The notes: generated from the sequence alone by a model not told the origin. Positions 29,925-39,099 are shown, numbered from the stretch's first letter. The stretch: 64,000 nucleotides of DNA from Gammaproteobacteria bacterium (GCA_029881255.1 JAOUMY010000002.1:186001-250000), one strand, 5' to 3'. A program made the numbers and translations.

Positions 29925-31099
29925 TCCTGACGGAGCCGATAGAAGTAAAACTATATATGCTACTCGGTCTCGCCGAGTTGATTTTTATCCTCATCGCCCT
30001 TGCCATTTTTCTGTATCTAAAAGTCCGCAAATACAAACCTCACTATCAGGCGAACACCTCCCCTATTGACTATATAAAACGCTACTTGAATATCGCCCTG
30101 GACTATTCCAGAAGCTATGCCAATAGCCTTGCGGACGACGCCAACAAAGGCGATATCGAAGCCACCAAAAGACGCATGCATATGGTTGCTCGTTTAAATT
30201 GGTTGGTATTGGAAAAAGATTTCATTAGTTTTGTAAACCCCAATACGTCCTATTGGGACGACATCAATTTTCGCATCAAAAAAATGTTGCGACGCTGGCA
30301 GGAACTTGGTTTTATTGAAGCCCCGCCAAACGAACATGTCATTACAGTTACGCTTTCCCAAGGCCAGGACGGCAACGGAGAACCTGAGTATGATCCAAGC
30401 AAAGGCGATATCAGTCAAATTGGTCCGACTGGAGACACCCCGGCTGATTTACGAGCGCGCGTACAATATCTCGAAAAGCAAGTTCGGCAAATGGCCAGCT
30501 ACAAAACCCTATACTTTGGATTGCAGAACACCTATGAAGGGATACAAAAGTCTTACAAAGAACTGAAAAAAGCCATGGCTGGAATGCGCATGGACTCTGT
30601 GGACGCAGAGCGCTTGAAACAAATTATCGCCGAACACGAAATGGCCGAGAAATCGATGGAAGATCAACTCGAGCACATGGAACAATCCAAGAAACGATTG
30701 AATGAGGAATTGAATCAACTTGAAGCAGCCTATGAAGCACTTGAACATGAGCGTGCGGAATCACCCATAGATGAAGATACGGATTTCAATCTCGAATCAC
30801 CTAGGACAGCAACACCGGCAGTGGAAATGATCGTTAATTATTCGGATCTGTTTGATAACTACGAAAACGTATTACGCGAATTCCGCGGATTTCTGCACAC
30901 ATTACAGGTAGACACTGATACCAAACTGGAAATAGACGAACATGCAGAAATCCTGGACCGCAGTAAGAACGAAATCAAGACCTGTGTCAGCACTCTGGAA
31001 ATGGAACGCGATCGCCTCATGCAGGAATTGATCGAACTCAAAGGGGAAGATGGAGGACCAGACTCAACTGGAGACCACACCCAACATAACGCAGCCTAG
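29921..31099 (+). CDS. Membrane-anchored coiled-coil protein of unknown function
   Basis: I do not recognise a named family. The 392-residue protein has one N-terminal membrane helix (LAELIFILIALAIFLYL, about 16-33). A globular segment follows (about 40-140), then long helical coiled-coil regions (about 165-285 and 330-380) rich in Glu, Lys, Leu and Met. The topology suggests a cytoplasmic rod anchored in the inner membrane. It overlaps the VWA gene by 4 nt and the FetB-like permease gene by 1 nt, so the three products are very likely made in fixed ratio and act together. Confidence 0.8.
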   Translation: MILTEPIEVKLYMLLGLAELIFILIALAIFLYLKVRKYKPHYQANTSPIDYIKRYLNIALDYSRSYANSLADDANKGDIEATKRRMHMVARLNWLVLEKDFISFVNPNTSYWDDINFRIKKMLRRWQELGFIEAPPNEHVITVTLSQGQDGNGEPEYDPSKGDISQIGPTGDTPADLRARVQYLEKQVRQMASYKTLYFGLQNTYEGIQKSYKELKKAMAGMRMDSVDAERLKQIIAEHEMAEKSMEDQLEHMEQSKKRLNEELNQLEAAYEALEHERAESPIDEDTDFNLESPRTATPAVEMIVNYSDLFDNYENVLREFRGFLHTLQVDTDTKLEIDEHAEILDRSKNEIKTCVSTLEMERDRLMQELIELKGEDGGPDSTGDHTQHNAA

Positions 31100-31857
31100 T
31101 GGCTGAAAACCGCAAAACTTACGCTCAAGTAAACGACATGCAAAACAAAGTAATTGAAATTTCTCTACTGGGACTGGCCATCGGATTTATACCGGTGATA
31201 CCCGTGTTGTGGATTATGTATCGCTGGGGAATGAAAACCGCCAATACGCTCTACGGCCTGGGCCGCATGCTCGTCCAGTTGATGATAGTCGGTTATTTTC
31301 TGGCCTTCATTTTCAACAGTTCAAGCTTACTACTTATCTCAGGCATTCTTAGCGTAATGCTGGCCGCGTCAAGCTGGATCGCGCTGAACACTATTACCGA
31401 ACATCGCACGACGTTTTTGTGGAACGCCTTTGTTGCCATACTATTAGGCGGTTGTAGTGTGTTGGCAATTATCATCAGCGGCGTTGTTCAGCCAAGTCCG
31501 TGGTATTCACCACAATATGTTATTCCACTGGCAGGAATGATCTTCGCCAACGCCATGAACGCCGTCAGCCTCAGTGCCGAACGTATGCTTTCAGAACTCC
31601 GACGTGGTGATGACTATCTCAGCGCCCGACACACCGCTTTTCAAGCAGCCATGATACCCGTGACCAATTCTTTGTTCGCCGTCGGCATCGTGTCTTTACC
31701 TGGAATGATGACCGGGCAAATTTTATCCGGTGTGTCACCACTCATCGCGGCGCGCTATCAAATCGTAGTCATGTGCATGATCTACGCGTCGTCAGGACTT
31801 TCCGCCGCTTACTTTTTGTGGCAATCGAAAAAACAGTTCAATACTTTATCCAATTGA
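31099..31857 (+). CDS. FetB-like (UPF0014) inner-membrane permease
   Basis: The 252-residue polytopic protein (about seven membrane segments) matches the UPF0014/FetB family. The diagnostic block is VIPLAGMIFANAMNAVSLSAER, shown here only in part: PLAGMIFANAMNAVSL, then AAMIPVTNSLFAVGIVSLPG and MMTGQILSGVSPLIAARYQI. E. coli FetB pairs with ATPase FetA as an iron exporter. No ATPase gene is nearby; instead the partners are the VWA and coiled-coil proteins. GTG start overlaps the preceding stop by 1 nt. Either an ATPase is encoded elsewhere or the protein has another role here. Confidence 0.8.
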   Translation: MAENRKTYAQVNDMQNKVIEISLLGLAIGFIPVIPVLWIMYRWGMKTANTLYGLGRMLVQLMIVGYFLAFIFNSSSLLLISGILSVMLAASSWIALNTITEHRTTFLWNAFVAILLGGCSVLAIIISGVVQPSPWYSPQYVIPLAGMIFANAMNAVSLSAERMLSELRRGDDYLSARHTAFQAAMIPVTNSLFAVGIVSLPGMMTGQILSGVSPLIAARYQIVVMCMIYASSGLSAAYFLWQSKKQFNTLSN

Positions 31858-31947
31858 GTTTTTTGCGCAACTACGACTGATTCATTCTAAAAGGCATATG
31901 ATTTCGGAAACAGCTATCGCTCGATAGATAAGACAGGCAAAAAATAT

Positions 31948-32649
31948 CTAGGCATCGCAGAGATCTTCCATACGCTCAACTTCCCGTATGGTGATATACC
32001 CATTCTCAACTGAGATCAAACCGTCTTCTTCCCAGGCCTTGAGCTGTTTGTTAATGCTCTCGCGCGACGCACCGGCCAATTTACCGATATCGCCCTGAGA
32101 CAGCTTCATACCAATCTCCACTCCGGTTTCCGTTTCGCGACCATAGTTGTCAGCGAGACCGAGAAAGCGTTTGGCAAGACGATTGGGAAGATTCTTGAAA
32201 AAATTATCTTCGCAGAGTTCATCAGCTTTGCGTACACGAGAGGCAATTGTCGATAGTAGACTGATAGCAACTTTGGGATTTTTCTCAAGGAAGGGCACAA
32301 AATCGCGTTTCTCGATAACCAGTAATTCAGAAGATTCGATGGTTTTTACCGTAGCGGTGCGTTCACCACCGTCGAGCATGGCAATTTCGCCGAAAATATC
32401 ACCTGGTCCCAACAGACCAAAGGTCAGCTCTTTTCCTTCGTCGGAATCCGTTGTCAGACTCACGCTACCACGGACGATGAAATACATTTGCGTGCCGAGA
32501 TCACCTCGACGAAAAACGACTTCGCGCTTTTTATAGGATTTGACTTTGGCGTATTGCGCCAGCCCCTTGAGCTGCCACTCTGGCACCTGATTAAACAAAT
32601 AGCTTCTGGCGATAAGAGACTGCTTATCTTCCGCTGATCTGGTGTCCAT
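31948..32649 (-). CDS. Crp/Fnr-family transcriptional regulator
   Basis: The ATG chosen is preceded by GAGGAG at 8 nt, giving 233 residues (MDTRSAEDKQ...). The N-terminal half is a cyclic-nucleotide-binding beta-barrel with GDLGTQMYFIVRGSV and GDIFGEIAMLDGGERTATV. The phosphate-binding cassette residues FGEIAML...RTA are close to those of cAMP-binding CRP, so a cyclic nucleotide ligand is plausible. There are no N-terminal cysteines of the FNR iron-sulfur type. The C-terminal helix-turn-helix is MKLSQGDIGKLAGASRESINKQL (core LAGASRESINKQLKAW). It converges on the FetB-like operon; targets are unknown. Confidence 0.9.
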   Translation of the reverse strand: MDTRSAEDKQSLIARSYLFNQVPEWQLKGLAQYAKVKSYKKREVVFRRGDLGTQMYFIVRGSVSLTTDSDEGKELTFGLLGPGDIFGEIAMLDGGERTATVKTIESSELLVIEKRDFVPFLEKNPKVAISLLSTIASRVRKADELCEDNFFKNLPNRLAKRFLGLADNYGRETETGVEIGMKLSQGDIGKLAGASRESINKQLKAWEEDGLISVENGYITIREVERMEDLCDA

Positions 32650-32743
32650 GTTTGACTCCTCGATTACCCTCAATGTCACGCGTTTATCCTGAATTGCTCA
32701 GGCTACGCTGTATTGTAGTCAAGCGCAGACAAAAGGTGAAACG

Positions 32744-32774
32744 AAAAGCCGCGCTCTCCTATCGACAGCGCGGC
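32744..32774 (-). terminator. Intrinsic terminator after the 82-aa gene
   Basis: Read leftward, an 8-bp GC-rich stem (GCCGCGCT / AGCGCGGC) with an 11-nt loop is followed by TTTT. It lies 56 nt beyond the stop of the small gene at 32831 and upstream of the Crp-like gene, separating the two. Confidence 0.7.
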
Positions 32775-32830
32775 GAAAACAGAGAAATCAAACTATAATC
32801 TATAGTTATATCAATCAATTACAGTCTTTA

Positions 32831-33079
32831 TTAAGCAGCATTTCTAAATTTCAGTTTGCCTTGCAGAGGGAACTCGTGGACACCTTGCTGCTTTCTCAGC
32901 CATTTCAGATAAAACTTGGCCGCGCGGTATCCTTCGCGAAAGGACAGGGTGAGATGCTCAGGTTTAGTCAAATGCAGTCCTTTGAGCGCATGATGAAAAC
33001 CTGCTTCAAAGCGATTTGCGCGCAAGTGTATGGGTATAGCAATGCCGACGTCCCGGGGTTTCGGATATTGGTAGTTCAT
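32831..33079 (-). CDS. Small conserved-looking protein, unknown function (82 aa)
   Basis: A good ribosome-binding site (ACGGAGGCACTT) precedes the ATG and an intrinsic terminator follows, so this is a real monocistronic gene. The 82-residue product is basic and soluble (LTLSFREGYRAAKFYLKWLRKQQG), with a helical, aromatic centre and no signal peptide or cysteines. I cannot assign a family; small size and charge would suit a nucleic-acid- or ribosome-associated protein, but that is a guess. A 16-bp palindrome lies 17 nt upstream of the start. Confidence 0.7.
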   Translation of the reverse strand: MNYQYPKPRDVGIAIPIHLRANRFEAGFHHALKGLHLTKPEHLTLSFREGYRAAKFYLKWLRKQQGVHEFPLQGKLKFRNAA

Positions 33080-33095
33080 AAGTGCCTCCGTCGTG

Positions 33096-33111
33096 TACCT
33101 ATAAATAGGTA
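33096..33111. promoter_or_regulatory. 16-bp palindrome upstream of the 82-aa gene
   Basis: TACCTATAAATAGGTA is a perfect palindrome with 7-nt arms and an AA centre, 17 nt before the start codon at 33079. The position suits an operator or a structure in a short leader. No regulator can be assigned. Confidence 0.45.
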
Positions 33112-33396
33112 TCGAGCAGGATTCGTTCCGAAAATGATAAAAGCGTCACAAGTTTGACGGCCAAATCATCATTTTATTCGCCAAACGCAATATATCCGCT
33201 ACTTAGCGGCGTACTAAGAACAAGATAAAAACCAGGGTTAACCGCGAGCCGGAAAGCATCTCCTCTGTGAAGAACAAATGCCGAGGATATGTAAGCAAAC
33301 AAGGCGAACAAAACAGGCCGTTTAACGACCGCTACGAGTGCGCTAAGATAGAGCACAGCAACTGGACCTCACATAGACAAAGATAAGGAAGTAGCG
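33112..33396. other. Intergenic region upstream of acs
   Basis: About 285 nt without a supported gene. It must contain the promoters of acs (rightward) and of the 82-aa gene (leftward). An AAGGAAG ribosome-binding site sits at the right end before the acs ATG. I see no clear CRP-type site or RNA motif. Confidence 0.4.
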
Positions 33397-35358
33397 ATGA
33401 GCGAAAATATCGATTCCGTCTTACACGAAGAACGCAGCTTTACTCCCGCTGACAGTTTTGTTTCTCAGGCAAACATCAAGGCTGCCGACCTGCAAGCCAT
33501 GTATGAAAAGGCTGAGAAGGACCACGAAGGTTTTTGGGCGGACCTGGCGCGCACGGAATTGGCCTGGCACAAACCGTTCGCCAAGGTACTCGATAGTAGC
33601 AACGCACCTCATTACCAGTGGTTCACCGACGGCGAAATCAACGTATCCTACAACTGCCTGGATAAACACCTGGCAAGCCGCGGCGATAAAGTCGCCATCA
33701 TCTTTGAAGGTGAAAAAGGCGACTCCAGGACTTACACCTATAAACAACTCCACGCCGACGTGTGTCGCTTTGCCAATGCCCTCAAAAAACAGGGCATCAA
33801 GAAAGGCGATCGCGTCGTCATCTATATGCCAATGACGGCCGACGCAGTTGTCGCGATGCAGGCCTGTGCACGCATAGGCGCGATACACTCGGTGGTGTTC
33901 GGTGGTTTCTCTGCCGAATCGCTCAAAGATCGTATCGAAGACGCCGGCGCGAAAATGCTGATTACCGCTGACGGTGGTCATCGTGGTGGCAAGATCGTCG
34001 AACTGAAATTGGCGGCGGACAAGGCCCTGTCCAAGGGATGCGCAACGATAGATAAAGTCATCGTTTTGAAGCGCACTGCGCACGCGGTAGAAATGAAGGC
34101 CGGGCGCGATATCTGGTGGGATGACGCAGTCGCAGGCATGGCAGATAGCTGCGAACCAGAGTGGGTAAACAATGAGCACCCCTTATTCCTGCTCTACACT
34201 TCCGGCTCCACTGGCAAGCCCAAAGGCATACAACATTCGTCGGGCAGTTACCTGCTCAACAGTATCCTGACCATGAAATGGGTATTCGATATCAAGGACA
34301 AGGATATCTTCTGGTGTACTGCCGACGTCGGCTGGATTACCGGCCACAGCTACGTCACCTATGGCCCACTCGCTACCGGCGCCACCATGTTAATCTACGA
34401 GGGTGCGCCCACCGTCCCTGACGCTGGTCGCTTCTGGAAGATCTGTCAGGACAAAAAAGTCACCATTTTCTACACCGCACCGACGGCGATTCGCGCCTTG
34501 ATGAAGGCCGGTGACAGCTTCCCCAACGCCTATGATTTGTCCGCTTTACGCTTACTGGGCACCGTTGGCGAACCGATCAACCCTGAAGCTTGGATGTGGT
34601 ATCACACCATCATCGGCAAAGAGCGTTGTCCGATTGTCGATACCTGGTGGCAAACCGAAACTGGTGCGCATATGCTTGCGCCGATTCCCGGCGCAATGGC
34701 TGCCAAACCAGGCTCTTGTACTCGCGCACTGCCCGGTATTGCTGCGGATATCGTCGACCAGGACGGCAAAATTATCACCGAACCCAATCAAGGTGGGTTC
34801 CTGGTGATTAAAAAACCGTGGCCTTCCATGTTACGCACCGTATGGGGTGACGATGAGCGTTATATCAAAACCTATTGGGGTGAATTCCAAAACCGTTACT
34901 ACGTCGCTGGAGACAGCGCACGCAAAGACGCCGACGGGTATTTCTGGATTATGGGGCGCGTGGATGATGTACTGAATGTCTCGGGACATCGTCTAGGCAC
35001 TATGGAAGTCGAATCCGCACTGGTGGCTCATCCACGAGTTGCCGAAGCGGCTGTGGTTGGCAGACCCGATGACATCAAGGGTGAAGCCATATTCGCCTAT
35101 GTAGTTTTGCGCGGCGAGCGTCCTGCCGGCGGAGTCGACGAAGCGCTAACCAAGGAATTGCGCGGCTGGGTCAGCGAACAAATCGGGCCGATCGCCAGAC
35201 CCGATGATATACGCTACGCCGACAATCTACCCAAAACCCGCTCGGGAAAAATCATGCGCAGATTACTGCGTACGATTGCTAAAGGCGAAGCGATTACTCA
35301 GGATACCTCGACACTGGAAAACGAAGCCATACTCGACCAGCTTCAAGGTAAGGCTTAA
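33397..35358 (+). CDS. acs: Acetyl-coenzyme A synthetase
   Basis: Acs activates acetate to acetyl-CoA through acetyl-AMP. The 653-residue protein has the full length of bacterial Acs. Motifs include the phosphate-binding loop [19 protein letters not shown], the WWQTETG adenylation motif, the hinge region [15 protein letters not shown] and the C-terminal lysine in [10 protein letters not shown], the site of inhibitory acetylation in known enzymes. An AAGGAAG ribosome-binding site precedes the ATG. It is followed by a strong hairpin and seems monocistronic. Confidence 0.97.
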   Translation: MSENIDSVLHEERSFTPADSFVSQANIKAADLQAMYEKAEKDHEGFWADLARTELAWHKPFAKVLDSSNAPHYQWFTDGEINVSYNCLDKHLASRGDKVAIIFEGEKGDSRTYTYKQLHADVCRFANALKKQGIKKGDRVVIYMPMTADAVVAMQACARIGAIHSVVFGGFSAESLKDRIEDAGAKMLITADGGHRGGKIVELKLAADKALSKGCATIDKVIVLKRTAHAVEMKAGRDIWWDDAVAGMADSCEPEWVNNEHPLFLLYTSGSTGKPKGIQHSSGSYLLNSILTMKWVFDIKDKDIFWCTADVGWITGHSYVTYGPLATGATMLIYEGAPTVPDAGRFWKICQDKKVTIFYTAPTAIRALMKAGDSFPNAYDLSALRLLGTVGEPINPEAWMWYHTIIGKERCPIVDTWWQTETGAHMLAPIPGAMAAKPGSCTRALPGIAADIVDQDGKIITEPNQGGFLVIKKPWPSMLRTVWGDDERYIKTYWGEFQNRYYVAGDSARKDADGYFWIMGRVDDVLNVSGHRLGTMEVESALVAHPRVAEAAVVGRPDDIKGEAIFAYVVLRGERPAGGVDEALTKELRGWVSEQIGPIARPDDIRYADNLPKTRSGKIMRRLLRTIAKGEAITQDTSTLENEAILDQLQGKA

Positions 35359-35364
35359 AACGCT

Positions 35365-35395
35365 GCGAGCGTGGCGAAAAACTCGCCGCGCTCGC
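35365..35395. terminator. Strong hairpin after acs
   Basis: A 13-bp stem with a single G-T pair (GCGAGCGTGGCGA / TCGCCGCGCTCGC) and a 5-nt loop begins 7 nt after the stop codon. There is no following T-run, so it may act with Rho or protect the acs mRNA end. Confidence 0.6.
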
Positions 35396-35495
35396 AACAC
35401 AATACGCTTCATTTTGAGGGCTAGTGAAATAGCTCACATACGTTATACTTGGAATAACTGCATAATGCGTTATCTCAAGAGTTAGATAGGGAGTC

Positions 35496-36128
35496 ATGTC
35501 TATGAATGGAGTCGCCACCAAGCACTCACAGCAAAATCGCCAATCTGTTTTCTTTAAATTCGTTCAGCTTTTTTGTGTGTTTTTTATTCTGACTATGCCG
35601 GCACTGGCCAGGGATTCCATCGAAATTTCTTCGAGCAATGACTTCGAAGCACCGAATATCGAACACGATTTAAACAATGATGTACTGAAGGACAAAGCGG
35701 GCGATATCGTCGTTCGGGTTAGAGTTACCGATGAATTTAGCGTCAACTCGGTATCGCTATTCTTCCGTGACAGCGATAGCAACAAATACCGTAAACGCCC
35801 AATGTTAGCCGCTAAGGGTGAGAAGGATATATTTGAAGCCAGTATTCCAGCAGGATCGGTAACGGGTTCACGCATCGAATATTATTTCGAGGCCGATGAC
35901 AAAGTCGGCAATAAAAAGTTGAAGGGCCTGGAGTTTTCACCGTTGAAAATGGAACTGGCCCGTTTAGGCATCCAAAAGGAAACACCTAAGCCGGCGGTGA
36001 GTAAAACCGATAGTATTGCGCAGACTAAACCTGTTGAAAAAGCAGAAGAGCCGGCTACATCTGAACCAGCACACGATCAACCACTCACTTCAACAGATTT
36101 CCCTATGGTATGGATACCAGGGCTTTAA
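35496..36128 (+). CDS. Exported protein with Ig-like domain, unknown function
   Basis: The 210-residue product has an uncleaved or cleaved N-terminal hydrophobic segment (FVQLFCVFFILTMPALA, cleavage likely after ALA), so it is exported. Residues about 45-150 form a beta-rich domain with VRVRVTDEFSVNSVSLFFRD and GSRIEYYFEADDKVG, the pattern of Ig-like or fibronectin-like modules in cell-surface proteins. The remaining 60 residues are low complexity (Lys, Pro, Glu, Thr). GGGAG precedes the ATG. It may be co-transcribed with the barrel-like protein 17 nt downstream. Confidence 0.65.
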   Translation: MSMNGVATKHSQQNRQSVFFKFVQLFCVFFILTMPALARDSIEISSSNDFEAPNIEHDLNNDVLKDKAGDIVVRVRVTDEFSVNSVSLFFRDSDSNKYRKRPMLAAKGEKDIFEASIPAGSVTGSRIEYYFEADDKVGNKKLKGLEFSPLKMELARLGIQKETPKPAVSKTDSIAQTKPVEKAEEPATSEPAHDQPLTSTDFPMVWIPGL

Positions 36129-36145
36129 ATAAAAGGAATATGGAA

Positions 36146-36799
36146 ATGAAAAAACTACTCGGCATTTCAGCGCTTACACTACTCCCCTTGGCAGCGAACG
36201 CGGGTCTTATTGGCGGTCTAACGCTGGAAAGTGGGCTGTGGCAAACCGGTATTGATGGCAATGCCATGGGATTCAGTATTGGTCCCAATGTCGCCTATAC
36301 CCATGATCGTTACTTTGGCAGCTTTGGATTCACGCTTGGCAGCTATGAGGACAGTAATGCGCAGTCAACAATTGGCCAGAATGAAATCGATTTGTCTGTT
36401 GGCTATCGGGTTTTACCCATGGCGTCTGCCTTTGTAGGGCTACGACAAACCTTTCTCTCGTATACGAATAAACCCATAGAGCTAGAGTTCAAAGACAATA
36501 TCACCACCGTGGGCGCAGGTGTAGCGGTGAACTATCCGCTGACTAACAAGCTATTTATTGTTGGCGCGACATCTCTAGGTATCCCCTTCGCTTCATACAG
36601 CAGCGACAACCAGGCAGAAGTGACAGGTAATGGCTTTAGAACTTCTCTGGAGGCTGGAGCAACTTATCGCCTAAACCGCCAAAGCAGCCTCAATGCGCGT
36701 TTGAAGGGACAAAATCTGGTTGTCAATTATGACGCCACTCAGAGCAGCTGGAATACCTCGACCTGGAAACTCAGCCTGGGTTTGACTCACGCTTTTTAA
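36146..36799 (+). CDS. Predicted outer-membrane beta-barrel protein
   Basis: Start is set at the ATG eight nt after AAAAGGA, giving 217 residues with a typical signal peptide (MKKLLGISALTLLPLAANA). The mature part is made of alternating amphipathic strands (GFSIGPNVAYTHDRYFGSFG; LSVGYRVLPMASAFVGLRQ) and ends in a strand closing with Phe (LSLGLTHAF), as in outer-membrane barrels of about eight to ten strands. No named family is recognised; OmpW/OprF-like small barrels are the nearest general type. A bidirectional terminator follows. Confidence 0.7.
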   Translation: MKKLLGISALTLLPLAANAGLIGGLTLESGLWQTGIDGNAMGFSIGPNVAYTHDRYFGSFGFTLGSYEDSNAQSTIGQNEIDLSVGYRVLPMASAFVGLRQTFLSYTNKPIELEFKDNITTVGAGVAVNYPLTNKLFIVGATSLGIPFASYSSDNQAEVTGNGFRTSLEAGATYRLNRQSSLNARLKGQNLVVNYDATQSSWNTSTWKLSLGLTHAF

Positions 36800-36848
36800 C
36801 AAGCGAATTCGAGTTAAAACAAGAAATAGCGGAAACAATCATGAAGAA

Positions 36849-36880
36849 AAAGGAAAGTGGAATTACTTCCACTTTCCTTT
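36849..36880. terminator. Bidirectional terminator overlapping a lipoprotein stop codon
   Basis: A perfect 14-bp inverted repeat (AAAGGAAAGTGGAA / TTCCACTTTCCTTT) with a 4-nt loop lies between two convergent genes. Leftward it is followed by a run of five T; rightward by TTT. Its right arm encodes the last residues of the small lipoprotein (DKGKWK), so one sequence serves as both coding end and terminator. Confidence 0.75.
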
Positions 36881-37021
36881 ATCCCATTTCATCTGATCCC
36901 AACTGGAACCGAGGGTAGTCTTGTCTTCATCTGATGGATGACCTGACTCATGCTCCGCACCCACTCCGCAAGCAGACAAGACCACGACTGAAAAGATCAA
37001 AACCAATAGATTTAAGCGCAT
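36863..37021 (-). CDS. Small lipoprotein (52 aa)
   Basis: The ATG chosen has a near-perfect AGGAGG at the right distance, giving 52 residues. The N-terminus is a lipoprotein signal (MRLNLLVLIFSVVVLSAC) with lipid-modified Cys18. The mature part is only about 35 residues, polar and tryptophan-containing (SSWDQMKWDKGKWK). No family recognised. The strong translation signal and dedicated terminator indicate a real gene. Confidence 0.75.
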   Translation of the reverse strand: MRLNLLVLIFSVVVLSACGVGAEHESGHPSDEDKTTLGSSWDQMKWDKGKWK

Positions 37022-37184
37022 GTTCTTTCCTCCTGAAAGACTTTTAAAGTGCAACGTTGATAAGAATATTACACTTTTTCATCGCCAAGGTGTTAAGAGG
37101 TTAACAACTTCCAGGCATTAAAGGCAAGTAGACTTAACAACAGAACTCAACATTGAAACAAATCCACCAGGAAAGGAATCTACT

Positions 37185-38456
37185 ATGTACATTACAAAAG
37201 GTCTTGTTTTCGCAATCGCGCTAGGCATTGTGGCCAGCATGAATGTCAACGCCGAAACATTGGGTGACGACGCCCTGATCAAGTTTGAGGCCAATACCCC
37301 GGCCAAGGCAGATGATGTTAATCAGAATTTTGAAAAGTTGCGTGAGGCTAGCAATAGCAATGAAGAAAAAGCCACTCAACTAGAAACGAGGGCCAATGCT
37401 GTTGACATAAAAATAGACGCCATAGAGCTCGTAACATCTGACGGTGGCAAAGCGAACAACAACGCACGCAACCACGACAGGTATACTGACGACGAAGCTC
37501 GCGCAGCGGTGTCAATGGGCACCATACCTGGCGACATCAACATGGGTGGTAACAATATTCAAAACGTTGGGAACCTTCCTGACGGGAAGACCTATGCTTC
37601 GTTAGTTCGAATTCGTACACGCGGTTGGGTTTCGACACTCGGCGGTTCACCCGAAAAAGACTTTGCGCAGGACGCAATGAATGGTGTGGTTACTATTGAC
37701 GGCGAGACAGTCATGGAGTTGAAGCGATCCTATAACTTAATAGTCATGGAACGTGCTACTGGAAATATTGTGTTTACACAAGAATACGATGTGTTTGATA
37801 ACGCAGCGAATGCCCAAGCGATGGCTGATAAACTTGCCACGCTTAGCATTGATCACATAGTGATTGTGGCGACGTTTGATGAACCTAAAAGTCGCCGTCT
37901 CCTGAATGGACTTGATGGGCAAATGCTGCGTTGTGGTGCCAGTCAGGTGTTTACAGGTGGACAATTTCGTTATCGTTCAGCCTATGCACTTGTTGGAATT
38001 TGTGACATGGGGCCAGGTTCAGGTCTCGAGTATTATTCGGGCGAAGTCGATAATGACACGACGGCATTTGTTGATGCTTCTGTTGTCATCACCGATGGTT
38101 CTTTCAACGCGCCAGCTAAACCCGTAAATGGCAAATGGATTGACCTGCCACTTGCGGCAGGTTTTTCCGCATATGGAAATGAACATCAGACACCGCAATA
38201 CAGAATTCAGGGAGACGTTGTGTGTTTGAGAGGCTTAGCTACAGCAACAATCGCAGCAGGCAATCCCAATGTTGCTATCGCAAACTTACCGATAGGCTAC
38301 AGACCACCCGCTATCGAAATTTTCTCAGCGTCAGGATACAACGGAGGCATAGGTGACAGAGTCGACGTGCGCGCTAATGGGCAAGTTGCACTCGTATCAC
38401 AAGACACCAACACTTGGGTCTCGCTTGCAAACATGTGCTTCTCGATATCTCCGTAA
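37185..38456 (+). CDS. Exported protein with ILEI/PANDER-like domain
   Basis: The 423-residue protein has a signal peptide (about 1-23) followed by FEANTPAKADDVNQNFEKL, a helical segment often seen at the start of secreted bacterial proteins, and a short coiled coil (45-85). Residues about 140-280 resemble the ILEI/PANDER (FAM3-like) fold: a glycine-rich strand, LIVMERATGNIVFTQEYDVF, then DHIVIVATFDEPKSRRL and a Cys pair (MLRCGAS; GICDMG). The C-terminal about 110 residues form a further beta-rich domain with two Cys. It lies alone between its own AGGAAAGG site and a bidirectional terminator. Function in bacteria is unknown. Confidence 0.65.
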   Translation: MYITKGLVFAIALGIVASMNVNAETLGDDALIKFEANTPAKADDVNQNFEKLREASNSNEEKATQLETRANAVDIKIDAIELVTSDGGKANNNARNHDRYTDDEARAAVSMGTIPGDINMGGNNIQNVGNLPDGKTYASLVRIRTRGWVSTLGGSPEKDFAQDAMNGVVTIDGETVMELKRSYNLIVMERATGNIVFTQEYDVFDNAANAQAMADKLATLSIDHIVIVATFDEPKSRRLLNGLDGQMLRCGASQVFTGGQFRYRSAYALVGICDMGPGSGLEYYSGEVDNDTTAFVDASVVITDGSFNAPAKPVNGKWIDLPLAAGFSAYGNEHQTPQYRIQGDVVCLRGLATATIAAGNPNVAIANLPIGYRPPAIEIFSASGYNGGIGDRVDVRANGQVALVSQDTNTWVSLANMCFSISP

Positions 38457-38470
38457 TTCGTCACTTAAAT

Positions 38471-38509
38471 AAAAAAGCCTGAAACTGTTTCACAGTTTCA
38501 GGCTTTTTT
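38471..38509. terminator. Bidirectional intrinsic terminator
   Basis: A perfect 17-bp inverted repeat (AAAAAAGCCTGAAACTG and its complement) with a 5-nt loop, ending in six T on either strand. It lies between the ILEI-domain gene and the convergent mogA gene and can stop both transcripts. Confidence 0.9.
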
Positions 38510-38529
38510 ATCGTCTAAACCCTTCGCTA

Positions 38530-39099
38530 TCAGTCCAACTTCCCTTCCCGCTTCAACAACACATGCTTAGGGCGAAAGGCTTTCACAAAATCCGTATTTG
38601 TTTCAATAAACGGCCCATCGATCAGATCGATACAATACGGCACGGCGGGAAACACCGCGTTTAAACAATCAGAAATTGCCGAGGGTTTTCCGGGAAGATT
38701 GATAATCAAACTACTGCCACGAATGCCCGCTGTTTGGCGTGACAATATCGCCGTCGGCACCACCTTGAGAGATTCGAGACGCATCAATTCACCGAAACCG
38801 GGCATCATTTTTTCGCACACTTTTTCGGTAACGTCCGGTGTAATGTCGCGTTTGGCCGGGCCGGTACCGCCGGTTGTCACGACTAACTGACACGACTCTT
38901 CGTCACACAAACGCAACAAGGTGGCTTCAAGTATTTCCCGCTCATCCGGCACCACACAGCTCACCGCTTCCCAGGGAGATGCCAATGCCTTATCCAACCA
39001 TTCACGAATCGCCGGGCCACCACGGTCCTCGTACACACCCTGGCTGGCCCGGTCAGAGACCGTCACGATTCCAATACGCATAATCTGCTGAGTCATCAC
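38530..39099 (-). CDS. mogA: Molybdopterin adenylyltransferase MogA
   Basis: MogA adenylates molybdopterin before molybdenum insertion. The 189-residue protein shows IGIVTVSDRASQGVYEDRGG at the start, the substrate motif TTGGTGPAKRDITPD and the LPGKPSAI loop, which distinguish MogA from MoaB. The start is one of two adjacent ATG codons. It lies 47 nt after the RND pump stop on the same strand and ahead of a terminator, so it may be read through from the efflux operon. Other molybdenum-cofactor genes are not in the window. Confidence 0.92.
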   Translation of the reverse strand: MMTQQIMRIGIVTVSDRASQGVYEDRGGPAIREWLDKALASPWEAVSCVVPDEREILEATLLRLCDEESCQLVVTTGGTGPAKRDITPDVTEKVCEKMMPGFGELMRLESLKVVPTAILSRQTAGIRGSSLIINLPGKPSAISDCLNAVFPAVPYCIDLIDGPFIETNTDFVKAFRPKHVLLKREGKLD

